Shown piece after piece: positions 6,520 through 13,006 of a stretch of 13,006 nucleotides of DNA. The DNA lies in contig JABDRA010000501.1 in assembly GCA_013041995.1 (NCBI GenBank), forward strand, positions 1 to 13,006, read 5' to 3'. The translations under genes and the position numbers were made by a program. Origin of the DNA: Anderseniella sp. Its GTDB lineage: Bacteria; Pseudomonadota; Alphaproteobacteria; Rhizobiales; Aestuariivirgaceae. The notes below the pieces were generated by a model, which was not told the DNA's origin, ran no database searches, and worked only from the letters and a program-made list of their open reading frames with translations. Position 1 is the stretch's first letter; each line of letters starts with the position of its first letter.

Positions 6520-7656
6520 ATGACGACTTTGCCGGATTTCAAGCTGGAGACCCATTTTTCCAAGTGGGAGTTTCAGGCGAAATATCACCTGACCGCGTCT
6601 GACGCCGAAAGCATCTCGATGCGGGACCTGCTGGCCATGGCGACACCTGAAGAACACGAGGAGTTCGACAATCTCTGGCTGGGTTATACGGAAACGTTCG
6701 GCGCACCCGACCTGCGCGAGACAATCGCCTCAAGTTTCGCAAGCCGCACGGCACGCGACGTCTTGTGCTTCGCCGGTGCCAGCGAAGGCATCTTCGCCGC
6801 CAATTCGGTGATCCTTGACAAGCACAGCCACGCCATTGTCGTCACCCCCAATTACCAGTCTCACGAGACCCTGCCGCTGGCTATCTGCGACGCCAGTGGT
6901 GTGCCGCTCGACCCGGATGACAACTGGTCCCTGGATATTGACCGGGTCGCGGCTGCCATCCGGCCGAATACCAGGCTGGTGACGATCAATTTCCCCCATA
7001 ATCCCACCGGCGCAATCCTGCCGCTAGATCGCTATCATGCGCTGATTGAACTGTGCCGAAAGCACGGCATCTACATTCTGCACGACGAAATCTTCAATGG
7101 ACTGGGGCAGACAGGCACTGAGCACCTGCCCTTCATCGCAGATCTGTACGAGCGCGGTCTGTCGCTTGGCGTCATGTCGAAATCCTATGGCCTGCCGGGC
7201 CTGCGAATTGGCTGGATTGCCTGTCAGGATACTGCCCTGGTCAGCCAGATGGAGCGGATGAAGCATTATCTGTCTATCTGCAATTCCGGCCCCAGTGAGC
7301 GGCTGGCCAAAATCGCCCTGAACCACCGCGACAGGCTGCTGGCAAGAAACTGCGCCATTGTCGATGAGAACCTGCCCAAGTGGGAAGCCTTCTTCGCCCG
7401 TCATCCAGACCTGTTCGACTGGCAAACGCCCGATGGCTCCTGCATGGCGTTCCCGAGGTATAAGGGGCCAGACGGTGTCGAACAGTTCACCCGCTCTCTG
7501 CTGGAACAAAGCGGCGTCCTGTTGCTGCCCGGCAGCATATACAATTCACAATTGGGCGAGACACCGACCGATCACTTCAGACTTGGCTTTGGCCGCAGCG
7601 GGCTCGATGAAGGGCTGACGGTACTCGACGCTTACATCATGCGCAATCGAAGCTGA
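6520..7656 (+). CDS. Fold-type I PLP-dependent aminotransferase (class I/II)
   Basis: A 378-residue pyridoxal-phosphate enzyme of the aspartate aminotransferase fold. The key residues can be placed: Asn161 in NFPHNPTG, Asp189 in LHDEIFNG, which pairs with the pyridine nitrogen, the Schiff-base Lys221 in SKSYGLPGLRIGW, and the carboxylate-binding Arg354 in FRLGFGR. The tyrosine that usually follows as DE-x-Y is phenylalanine here (Phe192). The N-terminal segment (HFSKWEFQAKYHLTASDAES) looks subfamily-specific, but I cannot tie it to a known substrate. The ATG at 6520 has only a weak G-rich ribosome binding site (AGGCGGG). The gene diverges from the ornithine cyclodeaminase-family gene, and its stop codon lies 3 bases from the stop of the convergent fetB. 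Transamination or a related PLP reaction on an amino acid is likely; the substrate is unknown. Confidence 0.9.
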   Translation: MTTLPDFKLETHFSKWEFQAKYHLTASDAESISMRDLLAMATPEEHEEFDNLWLGYTETFGAPDLRETIASSFASRTARDVLCFAGASEGIFAANSVILDKHSHAIVVTPNYQSHETLPLAICDASGVPLDPDDNWSLDIDRVAAAIRPNTRLVTINFPHNPTGAILPLDRYHALIELCRKHGIYILHDEIFNGLGQTGTEHLPFIADLYERGLSLGVMSKSYGLPGLRIGWIACQDTALVSQMERMKHYLSICNSGPSERLAKIALNHRDRLLARNCAIVDENLPKWEAFFARHPDLFDWQTPDGSCMAFPRYKGPDGVEQFTRSLLEQSGVLLLPGSIYNSQLGETPTDHFRLGFGRSGLDEGLTVLDAYIMRNRS

Positions 7657-7659
7657 CCG

Positions 7660-8454
7660 TTAAACCATTCGATCCAGCCGGACACGATGGCGATGATCAG
7701 TCAGCCGCCAGACGCTGCCAAACACTGCACCCAGCACCCCGAGCCCGGTTGCGCCTGCGATCATGAACATGATCAGGATCTGGTATTTGACCGCCTCTTG
7801 CGGATCAACACCTGACAGTATCTGTCCCGTCATCATGCCCGGCAACGACACCACGCCAGTCGCCGCCATGGCATTGATGATGGGGGTGAACCCGCTGCGC
7901 AGCGAGCGGCGTGCGCACGGCAGGATCGCTTCCCACCGGGTGCGCCCCAGCAACAACTGGGCTTCTATGGCGGCTCGTTCGCGATAAACGGTGGTGTGCA
8001 GCGTGTCCAGTCCCAGGCTGACGCCGGTCATGGTGTTGCCGAGCACCATTCCGAACAAAGGCAGGGCAATTTGCGGTGTCCACCAGGGTTGCGGCTCTAT
8101 CTGTAACACCAGCACACAGACCGTGACGATGGTTCCGGCAAACATCATTGCAGTAGCCCCGAGGCCATATCCCCATATGCCGGTGAGCCGCCTCTCCTGA
8201 CGCGCCCGGATTTCGCGCCCGGCAAACGTGATCATGATGACAGCGATCAGGAGTGTAAGCAGCGCCGAAGATGCAGCAAACACCGCTTTCAGCACCAGCC
8301 CGACCATCAGCAATTGCACGATCATTCTCAGGGCGGAAAACAACAACTGCCTTTCCAGGCCCAGCTTGAGGGCGAATGAACATACCGCATTCAGGATCAG
8401 GAACACCGACGCTCCAACCAGATCGAGATATGACAGCGAAATGTATGTACTCAT
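7660..8454 (-). CDS. fetB: FetB-type ABC transporter permease (UPF0014/YbbM family)
   Basis: A 264-residue integral membrane protein of the FetB (formerly YbbM, UPF0014) family. In E. coli it pairs with FetA in an exporter linked to iron homeostasis and resistance to oxidative stress. Family features are the central loop LGNTMTGVSLGLDTL, the conserved ERAAIEAQLLLGRTRWEA stretch, and SLPGMMTGQILSGVDPQEAV followed by KYQILIMFMIAGATGL near the C-terminus. The length is close to the roughly 260 residues of E. coli FetB, with about six or seven hydrophobic segments. Its ATG overlaps the stop codon of the ATPase gene by 4 bases (ATGA), pointing to translational coupling. Family assignment is firm. 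Export of iron in this organism is inferred from E. coli. Confidence 0.92.
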   Translation of the reverse strand: MSTYISLSYLDLVGASVFLILNAVCSFALKLGLERQLLFSALRMIVQLLMVGLVLKAVFAASSALLTLLIAVIMITFAGREIRARQERRLTGIWGYGLGATAMMFAGTIVTVCVLVLQIEPQPWWTPQIALPLFGMVLGNTMTGVSLGLDTLHTTVYRERAAIEAQLLLGRTRWEAILPCARRSLRSGFTPIINAMAATGVVSLPGMMTGQILSGVDPQEAVKYQILIMFMIAGATGLGVLGAVFGSVWRLTDHRHRVRLDRMV

Positions 8455-9086
8455 GGTTTCGCCCCGGGCTCGGCCTGCAACCGGCCACCCATCATCCTCA
8501 TCGACCGGTCTGCAAGGCGTTTCGCCTGGTCAGGATCATGCGTGACCAGCAATACACAAACATCTCTTGCCAGTTGCTGTTTGATAATGCTCTCGACAGC
8601 ATCCGTCATATCTGCATCCAGTGATGCAGTAGGTTCATCCAGCAAAAGGACGCTGGGCCTGGCCTGCAATGCACGTACAATACCGAGCCGGTGGCGCTCT
8701 CCGGTCGACAGCCGGTTGACCTCCCAGTCCAGCGCATTTTTTAGATCAACGGTCTCAAGCAGGTCTTCCAGGTCACCGTCAGCATTAAAATGGTCGCCCA
8801 CCCGGTCTGCCCACCACCCGGTTTCAGCAGGCACAAATGATACTTGCCTGCGCCATTCATAAGCTGGCATCTCTTCACGGGATCGTCCGTTCAGGGATAC
8901 CTCACCGTGGTTGGGATCAAGGTCTGCCATGGCGCGAAACAACAGCGATTTACCGGAGCCGGAAGCCCCCAGGATTGCCAGGCATTCGCCCCCGGCAACA
9001 CTTACACTGACGGGGCCAACATGGTTGGTGCCGAGATCAACGGTTTTGAACACTGGACGGGCCCGATTTGTTTGTGTGCGCTCCAT
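8451..9086 (-). CDS. fetA: FetA-type ABC transporter ATPase
   Basis: A 211-residue ATP-binding subunit that would energise the FetB permease encoded directly downstream. The ABC motifs are in order: Walker A GASGSGKS (40-47), signature LSTGE (126-130), Walker B VLLLDE (146-151) and the switch histidine in VTHD (His183). At the Q-loop the sequence is VSFVPAETGWW, with Glu88 where most ABC ATPases have glutamine; I believe this is typical of an alphaproteobacterial FetA-like subgroup but could not check. The start is uncertain. The ATG at 9086 gives a normal N-terminus but lacks a clear ribosome binding site. An in-frame ATG at 9134 would add 16 residues and lies just 6 bases after the stop of the small membrane protein gene, with AAGGG only 3-4 bases before it. 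Confidence 0.9.
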   Translation of the reverse strand: MERTQTNRARPVFKTVDLGTNHVGPVSVSVAGGECLAILGASGSGKSLLFRAMADLDPNHGEVSLNGRSREEMPAYEWRRQVSFVPAETGWWADRVGDHFNADGDLEDLLETVDLKNALDWEVNRLSTGERHRLGIVRALQARPSVLLLDEPTASLDADMTDAVESIIKQQLARDVCVLLVTHDPDQAKRLADRSMRMMGGRLQAEPGAKP

Positions 9087-9140
9087 CACAGCATAGTTTA
9101 CGCGTTGGCTACAGCAAGGAATATCATGCTTCATGAGCCC

Positions 9141-9452
9141 TTACGGATTGTCAGTCATGACAAACCTGGGCCACACAATGCAGCAGCACACATATAAGAA
9201 GGCCTTGGCCATTCGATCGCAATTGGTCCGCTCCGCACCCACATGCCACAGCTCAGACAACCGGTCGTCTCCGTGTTCGAACCACAACACAAGCAACAGC
9301 ACCATGCCGCTCAAAACAGCAATGCCACTCAGCGGATAGACATCGAACACACCAAGAAGTTTGAACACACGGCTGCCGACGAACAAAAGGGCACCATACA
9401 GGGCATATTTCCATACCATAAAATACAGTATCCCACTCGGCACGGTCGGCAT
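9141..9452 (-). CDS. Small membrane protein of unknown function
   Basis: A 103-residue protein I do not recognise. It has two clear hydrophobic segments (about residues 7-30 and 41-58) and a third, weaker one near 84-98 that contains three adjacent cysteines (YVCCCIVW). A short charged stretch between them (EHGDDRLSELWHVGAERTNC) should lie on one side of the membrane. The ATG at 9452 is preceded by GGGAAGGG with a 7-base spacer, which, with the membrane-protein composition, argues for a real gene. It lies on the same strand as fetAB and 54 bases before the chosen fetA start (6 before the alternative), so it may be co-transcribed with the exporter. The overlapping frames give arginine- and cysteine-rich products that look like shadows. 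Confidence 0.6.
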   Translation of the reverse strand: MPTVPSGILYFMVWKYALYGALLFVGSRVFKLLGVFDVYPLSGIAVLSGMVLLLVLWFEHGDDRLSELWHVGAERTNCDRMAKAFLYVCCCIVWPRFVMTDNP

Positions 9453-9568
9453 CCGGAAACCCTTCCCGCAATCAATTGAAACACGCGTTCCCTGTTACAG
9501 ATATATGTCTCAATCTCCTCATAACAACCGGGCACCGGAATACATCGGCAAATGCGGCCCATGCCCCC
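9453..9568. other. Spacer between the Rieske-glutamate synthase gene and the small membrane protein gene
   Basis: 116 bases without a gene. I see no strong hairpin followed by a T-run on the minus strand, so termination after the fusion gene is not evident. No convincing promoter or FNR-type site is visible, apart from a short AT-rich patch (CATATATCTG on the minus strand). Confidence 0.4.
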
Positions 9569-11179
9569 CTATGCCACGCCGCCAAAAGTCACGCCTGAAA
9601 TATCGGCCATGTCCTTTTTCCAGGTGGTCAGATCTTCCATGTTGAACTTGCTCAGGTGATCGTGACCGCAAGCGCGGGCCATCACCTGCATCAGTTCCAC
9701 GCTCGCCTCGAAGAAATTGGTCAGTTGTTTGGCTGAATTCTCAACAATGATGCGGCTGGCCAGATGCGGTTTCTGGCTGGCAATGCCAACCGGGCAGTTA
9801 TTGGTATGGCACGCCCGCATGGCGATGCAGCCGATTGCCTGCATGGCCGCGTTCGACACGGCAATCGCGTCCGCGCCCATTGCCAGGGCCTTGATGAAGT
9901 CGGCCGGCTTACGCAAGCCGCCGGTAATCACGAGGCTGATGTCATCTCTGCCCAGCTTGTCGAGATGGGCACGTGCCCTGGCCAGCGCCGGAATGGTGGG
10001 CACCGATATATTGTCCCGGAAGATGATCGGTGCTGCGCCGGTACCACCGCCACGCCCGTCGAGAATAATGTAGTCTACGCCAACCTCCAGTGCTGCATCA
10101 ATATCCTTCTCGATATGCTGCGCTGACAGTTTGTAGCCGATCGGAATGCCCCCTGTACGGTCGCGGACTTCGTCGGCAAATTCCTTGATCTGCTGCGGCG
10201 ATGTCCATTCGGGAAAACGCGGCGGCGAAATGGCATCCTGGCCTTCTTCCAGCTCCCGTACCTTAGCTATCTTGCCCTGTACCTTCTTGCCCGGCAGGTG
10301 ACCGCCGGTCTCGGTCTTGGCGCCCTGCCCGCCCTTGAAATGAAACGCCTGCACCTTTTCAAGCTTGTCCCAGCTGAAACCGAAACGGCCCGACGCCAGT
10401 TCGTAGAAATACCGGCTGTTGGCTGCCTGTTCTTCCGGCAGCATGCCGCCTTCTCCTGAGCAGATGCCAGTACCGGCATTCTCGGCCCCCAGAGCGAGTG
10501 CCGTTTTTGCCGGTTCAGACAGCGCACCAAAAGACATGTCCGATACGAACAGAGGGATCTTCAGATGCAGTGGTTTCTGCGCATTTGGGCCAATCACAAC
10601 TTCTGTCCCGACCTCAGCATCATCCAGCAGCGGCGCTTTCCAGAGCTGTGCGGTTATGAGTTGAATATCATCCCAGGTCGGCAATTCATCGCGCGGTACG
10701 CCCATGGCATCCACCGCGCCATGGTGGCCGGTCTTGGACAGTCCGTCGCGCGCGTATTGCTGGATCAGGCTGTTATAGGGTTCCTCGGCAGTGCCGTGGG
10801 CAGTATCGGCATAAAGCCCGAGATAGGCATCACGGTTGAACGGCTGCGGGTTTTTCAGCGCCCATTCGGCAATTTCGTCTTCATCGATAAGAACGTCATC
10901 TCCATCAATCCAGGATGCAAACTTTGGTAATGCCTCATCGTTGGCATAGGCCGACACGCCACCATCCAGCCTATAATCCCAGTTGTGCACCCCACAGATC
11001 AGGTTGTTGCCACGCACAAACCCGTCAGCCATCAGCGCACCGCGATGCAGGCAACGTCCGTAGAACACCGACACCGCATCATCCATCCGGACAACAACAA
11101 GGTCGACCTCGCCGGATATCGCATAGGCAGCTTTGCGGTCTTCAAGCTCCGACAGTTTTGTAATGGCAACTTTTTTCAT
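9569..11179 (-). CDS. Rieske [2Fe-2S] domain fused to an FMN-binding glutamate synthase domain
   Basis: A 536-residue two-part redox protein. Residues about 1-105 form a Rieske domain with the ligand pairs Cys43/His45 (GRCLHRG) and Cys62/His65 (ICGVHNW). Residues about 170-525 are the FMN-binding synthase domain of glutamate synthase: SFGALS (216-221), SGEGG (241-245), KGGQGAKTETGGHLPGKKV (282-300), DGRGGGTGAAP (375-384), ITGGLRKPADFIKALAMGADA (418-438), and the [3Fe-4S] cysteines 451, 457 and 462 in CIAMRACHTNNCP. There is no glutamine amidotransferase domain, so ammonia would have to come from elsewhere, or the reaction differs from glutamate synthesis. The ATG at 11179 is chosen because AGGA lies 9-10 bases upstream, the Rieske domain starts directly after it, and the longer open frame to 11308 would overlap the antiporter gene. 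The 23-base gap suggests co-transcription with that antiporter. Domains are firm; reaction unknown. Confidence 0.9.
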   Translation of the reverse strand: MKKVAITKLSELEDRKAAYAISGEVDLVVVRMDDAVSVFYGRCLHRGALMADGFVRGNNLICGVHNWDYRLDGGVSAYANDEALPKFASWIDGDDVLIDEDEIAEWALKNPQPFNRDAYLGLYADTAHGTAEEPYNSLIQQYARDGLSKTGHHGAVDAMGVPRDELPTWDDIQLITAQLWKAPLLDDAEVGTEVVIGPNAQKPLHLKIPLFVSDMSFGALSEPAKTALALGAENAGTGICSGEGGMLPEEQAANSRYFYELASGRFGFSWDKLEKVQAFHFKGGQGAKTETGGHLPGKKVQGKIAKVRELEEGQDAISPPRFPEWTSPQQIKEFADEVRDRTGGIPIGYKLSAQHIEKDIDAALEVGVDYIILDGRGGGTGAAPIIFRDNISVPTIPALARARAHLDKLGRDDISLVITGGLRKPADFIKALAMGADAIAVSNAAMQAIGCIAMRACHTNNCPVGIASQKPHLASRIIVENSAKQLTNFFEASVELMQVMARACGHDHLSKFNMEDLTTWKKDMADISGVTFGGVA

Positions 11180-11202
11180 GTCTGAGGCATCCTGTATTGG
11201 TT

Positions 11203-12468
11203 TCAGTTGATGTCTTGCGGCTGATACGCTCGCAGGGGTTTGGCGGATGAGAGGATTGGCCGGGTTTCCGCGCAGTCGGCTGTCTTGCTTAATCTGCCAG
11301 CATACCATCTGGTTGCAGGTGCGGCAGTAACGCCATGCAAAAGCGCACTGATCCAGACCGCGTTGATCGCCAGCATCAGGATCGGTTCAGCCACTTCGGG
11401 GCCGTTCTGCTGGACCACCAGCAGGGCAAACAGTGCAGTTGCAAGCCCGCGTGGTCCGAACCAGCCCAGGAACAGGCGGGTCAACAAGGAAGTGTCGGTA
11501 CCGGCTAGTGAAATCCACACCGCCAGGGGACGGACGATAAACAGGCTTGTCAGTATGACAGCCAACTCTGCGATACCGAGATGGGTCACGGCAGTGGGAA
11601 CCAGAACTAGCCCGAGCAGGAAGAAAGCACCCCAGCTCAACAGTTGCCCTTCACTTTCGGTAAACTCATAGATGAATTTGCATTGCCCCTTCACCACATT
11701 GCCGAAAGTCAGGCCGCCCACGAAGGCTGCAATGAAACCGTTGCCGCCAATCTGATTGGCGAGCAAATAGGTTGCGAGTGCCAGGGATATGGCTCCCACG
11801 CCTTCATAAACTTCCGACGTGTACCCTCGTGCCTTTGACCACAGCAGCACCCGGCCGCCGAGCCAGCCCAGAGCAATACCGGCAAGCGGTCCAAGTATCA
11901 GTTGCGTTGTTGCAAACACCAGCCAGTAGGTGCCGTCCTGCGACAGTTCCGCAGACAGCAGGCTGGCAAACAGCAGCACCAGTGGCAGAGCCAGTCCGTC
12001 ATTCAGCCCGCTTTCCACCGTCAAGGTCCGTCGCACCCGGTCGGGCACGATTGTGTTGGTAACAACGGCCTGGCCAAGGGCTGCATCGGTGGGCGCCAGC
12101 AGTGCCGCCATCAGCACCACGGCGGCAATTGGCCAACCGGGCAACAATATCCAGGCAAATACCGACCCTATCAATACCGAAAGCGGCAAACCGGCCAGCA
12201 ACATGCGAATGGGCCAGCCATGATCGCGGCGCAGCACCTTGAGGTCGATCTGTGATGCATCGAGAAACAACAGCAGGATAAGGGCGATTTCCGCCGTCAG
12301 ATGCAAAATATGTTCAGTCTGATCGGCCTGGAACAACCCGCTTACCGACATGAATGCGCCAACGGCGATAAACAGGATGGGTGCGGTCAGGGGCGTAGAA
12401 GCCAGGCGTTTGGCGAACATCGTGTAGCAGGCCGTGACAATGGCGATGATCAGTAATGCGGCAGTCAT
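11203..12468 (-). CDS. CPA1-type Na+(K+)/H+ antiporter (NhaP-like)
   Basis: A 421-residue polytopic membrane protein of the monovalent cation:proton antiporter-1 family, with about 12 hydrophobic segments. Characteristic motifs are LLAPTDAALGQAVVTN (Pro126-Thr-Asp128), the ion-binding Asn156-Asp157 pair in ESGLNDGLALPLVL, and FGPRGLATALFALLV near the C-terminus, which corresponds to the conserved G-x-RG helix. It would exchange cytoplasmic Na+ or K+ for protons. The frame is open to an ATG at 12600, but the ATG at 12468 begins directly with the first helix as usual for the family, although its ribosome binding site is weak (GAAAG). The extra 44 residues would be atypical. It is followed after 23 bases by the Rieske-glutamate synthase gene. 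Ion specificity cannot be read. Confidence 0.87.
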   Translation of the reverse strand: MTAALLIIAIVTACYTMFAKRLASTPLTAPILFIAVGAFMSVSGLFQADQTEHILHLTAEIALILLLFLDASQIDLKVLRRDHGWPIRMLLAGLPLSVLIGSVFAWILLPGWPIAAVVLMAALLAPTDAALGQAVVTNTIVPDRVRRTLTVESGLNDGLALPLVLLFASLLSAELSQDGTYWLVFATTQLILGPLAGIALGWLGGRVLLWSKARGYTSEVYEGVGAISLALATYLLANQIGGNGFIAAFVGGLTFGNVVKGQCKFIYEFTESEGQLLSWGAFFLLGLVLVPTAVTHLGIAELAVILTSLFIVRPLAVWISLAGTDTSLLTRLFLGWFGPRGLATALFALLVVQQNGPEVAEPILMLAINAVWISALLHGVTAAPATRWYAGRLSKTADCAETRPILSSAKPLRAYQPQDIN

Positions 12469-12592
12469 GGTTATTGCTTTCAACGTGTAATGGCGGGACC
12501 TGCGGATAATCGTTGGATGCAGCCACCCCGCAAGGGTTACAGTGAATTGGATTGTGCCGTTCAGATCAAACATAATGCGCTTGCGGCCGGGC

Positions 12593-12620
12593 GCAGGCAT
12601 TGTAATTTGAACCTGCCTGC
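12593..12620 (-). terminator. Weak hairpin right after the thiamine-diphosphate enzyme gene
   Basis: A 7-base inverted repeat (GCAGGCA and TGCCTGC) with a 14-base loop starts immediately after the stop codon at 12621. No T-run follows (the next bases on the minus strand are GCCCGGCCGC), so a true intrinsic terminator is doubtful. It could give partial termination before the antiporter gene. The spacer 12469-12592 downstream of it shows no clear promoter. Confidence 0.3.
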
Positions 12621-13006
12621 CTAATGCGCTGAACCGCCAGGAGCCGGAACGCCTTCAATTACAACGTTCACACACGCCACCTTGCCGCACGCCACAGCGC
12701 GCGCCAGGGCATCATCCAGGTCGGCAAGGTCCGTGACGTACTCGCCATGGCCGCCCAACGCCTTGACGGCCTCATCATAGCGCGCATCGCTGAGTGCACA
12801 CCCTATCAACCGTTCGGGTCCGTAATCACGCATCTGGATGAGATGTTCCGCATTCCACCTCCCGTCATTGCCGACGACGACGACAAATGGAGTGTTTTCC
12901 CGCACCGCCGTCTCAAATTCGGCCAGTTGGAAACCGACCGTCCCGTCTCCCATCAGGGCAAAGACTGTGGCTTCGGGCTTCGCCAGCTTTGCAGCAACCC
13001 CATAGC
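12621..13006 (-). CDS. Thiamine-diphosphate-dependent enzyme, C-terminal part, cut by the right edge
   Basis: The last 128 codons of a protein whose front lies beyond the right edge. The reading frame enters as YGVAAKLAKPEATVFALMGDG and continues through a GDG...N thiamine-diphosphate/magnesium-binding motif (GDGTVGF, then VVVVGNDGRWN), with 26 residues between GDG and the asparagine. This is the C-terminal cofactor-binding domain of the acetolactate synthase superfamily, which also includes benzoylformate decarboxylase, oxalyl-CoA decarboxylase and glyoxylate carboligase. The ending ALGGHGEYV, CVNVVIEGVPAPG is common in uncharacterised superfamily members. Which reaction it performs cannot be told from this piece. 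Although an ATG at 12953 lies in frame, it is the methionine within the conserved LMGDG motif and not the start. The antiporter gene follows after 152 bases. Confidence 0.85.
   Translation of the reverse strand, partial: YGVAAKLAKPEATVFALMGDGTVGFQLAEFETAVRENTPFVVVVGNDGRWNAEHLIQMRDYGPERLIGCALSDARYDEAVKALGGHGEYVTDLADLDDALARAVACGKVACVNVVIEGVPAPGGSAH

Noticed and set aside
5420..9134. A siderophore or metallophore cluster built from the cyclodeaminase-family enzyme, aminotransferase and FetAB
   Set aside because: No synthetase, no SbnA-like partner, no nicotianamine-synthase-like or opine dehydrogenase gene is present, and FetAB is an export system of the iron-homeostasis type. Adjacency alone does not support it.
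9329..9562. A cysteine-rich 77-codon frame overlapping the small membrane protein gene
   Set aside because: It has no good ribosome binding site and a composition typical of an out-of-frame reading; the 103-residue frame on the same strand is better supported.
11180..11308. N-terminal extension of the Rieske-glutamate synthase protein to an ATG at 11308
   Set aside because: It would overlap the antiporter gene by about 106 bases and add residues without domain character; the ATG at 11179 has its own ribosome binding site.
12469..12600. A 44-residue N-terminal extension of the antiporter
   Set aside because: The family normally begins at the first helix, which starts at the ATG at 12468; the upstream start has no convincing ribosome binding site and overlaps the hairpin after the preceding gene.
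12621..12953. A complete 110-residue protein starting at 12953
   Set aside because: The frame continues upstream to the window edge with conserved thiamine-diphosphate enzyme sequence, and the methionine belongs to the LMGDG motif, so it is the tail of a larger protein.

Overview
The window reads as chromosomal DNA of a denitrifying or nitrate-respiring proteobacterium, most likely an alphaproteobacterium. This rests on the family resemblance of the proteins, the divergent arrangement of a cysteine-poor FNR-type regulator next to narK genes as known from Paracoccus, and moderately high GC; no rRNA or marker gene is present to fix the taxon. There are ten intact protein genes plus one gene cut at each edge. 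I see no tRNA, rRNA, CRISPR array, insertion sequence or prophage. No gene-free stretch exceeds 300 bases; the longest is 4438-4688 (251 bases), a regulatory region.

Left part (1-5387), nitrate respiration: on the minus strand narK1 (4437-3070), narK2 (2956-1349) and the first about 427 codons of narG (1282 to the left edge) form an apparent narK1-narK2-narG operon. It would import nitrate, export nitrite and reduce nitrate at the membrane. Divergent from it lies a Crp/Fnr-family regulator (4689-5387, NarR/DNR-like, without Fe-S cysteines). The region between holds two FNR-type sites: one about 90 bases upstream of narK1, suited to activation, and a perfect one overlapping the ribosome binding region of the regulator, suited to autorepression.

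Middle part (5420-7656), amino-acid metabolism: an ornithine cyclodeaminase/mu-crystallin family enzyme (minus) and a fold-type I PLP aminotransferase (plus) diverge from a 110-base spacer that carries one imperfect FNR-like site. Their substrates cannot be read from sequence.

Right part (7660-13006), all on the minus strand: a FetAB-type ABC exporter (ATPase 9086-8451, permease 8454-7660, overlapping by 4 bases); a 103-residue unknown membrane protein (9452-9141); a fusion of an N-terminal Rieske [2Fe-2S] domain with the FMN/[3Fe-4S] synthase domain of glutamate synthase (11179-9569); a CPA1-type cation/proton antiporter (12468-11203) only 23 bases upstream of the fusion gene; and the C-terminal piece of a thiamine-diphosphate enzyme of the acetolactate synthase superfamily at the right edge.

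Most of the content belongs to known families. The least ordinary items are the Rieske-glutamate synthase fusion with its antiporter neighbour, the placement of the FNR-type sites, and the small unknown membrane protein. I did not find a clearly new multi-gene system.
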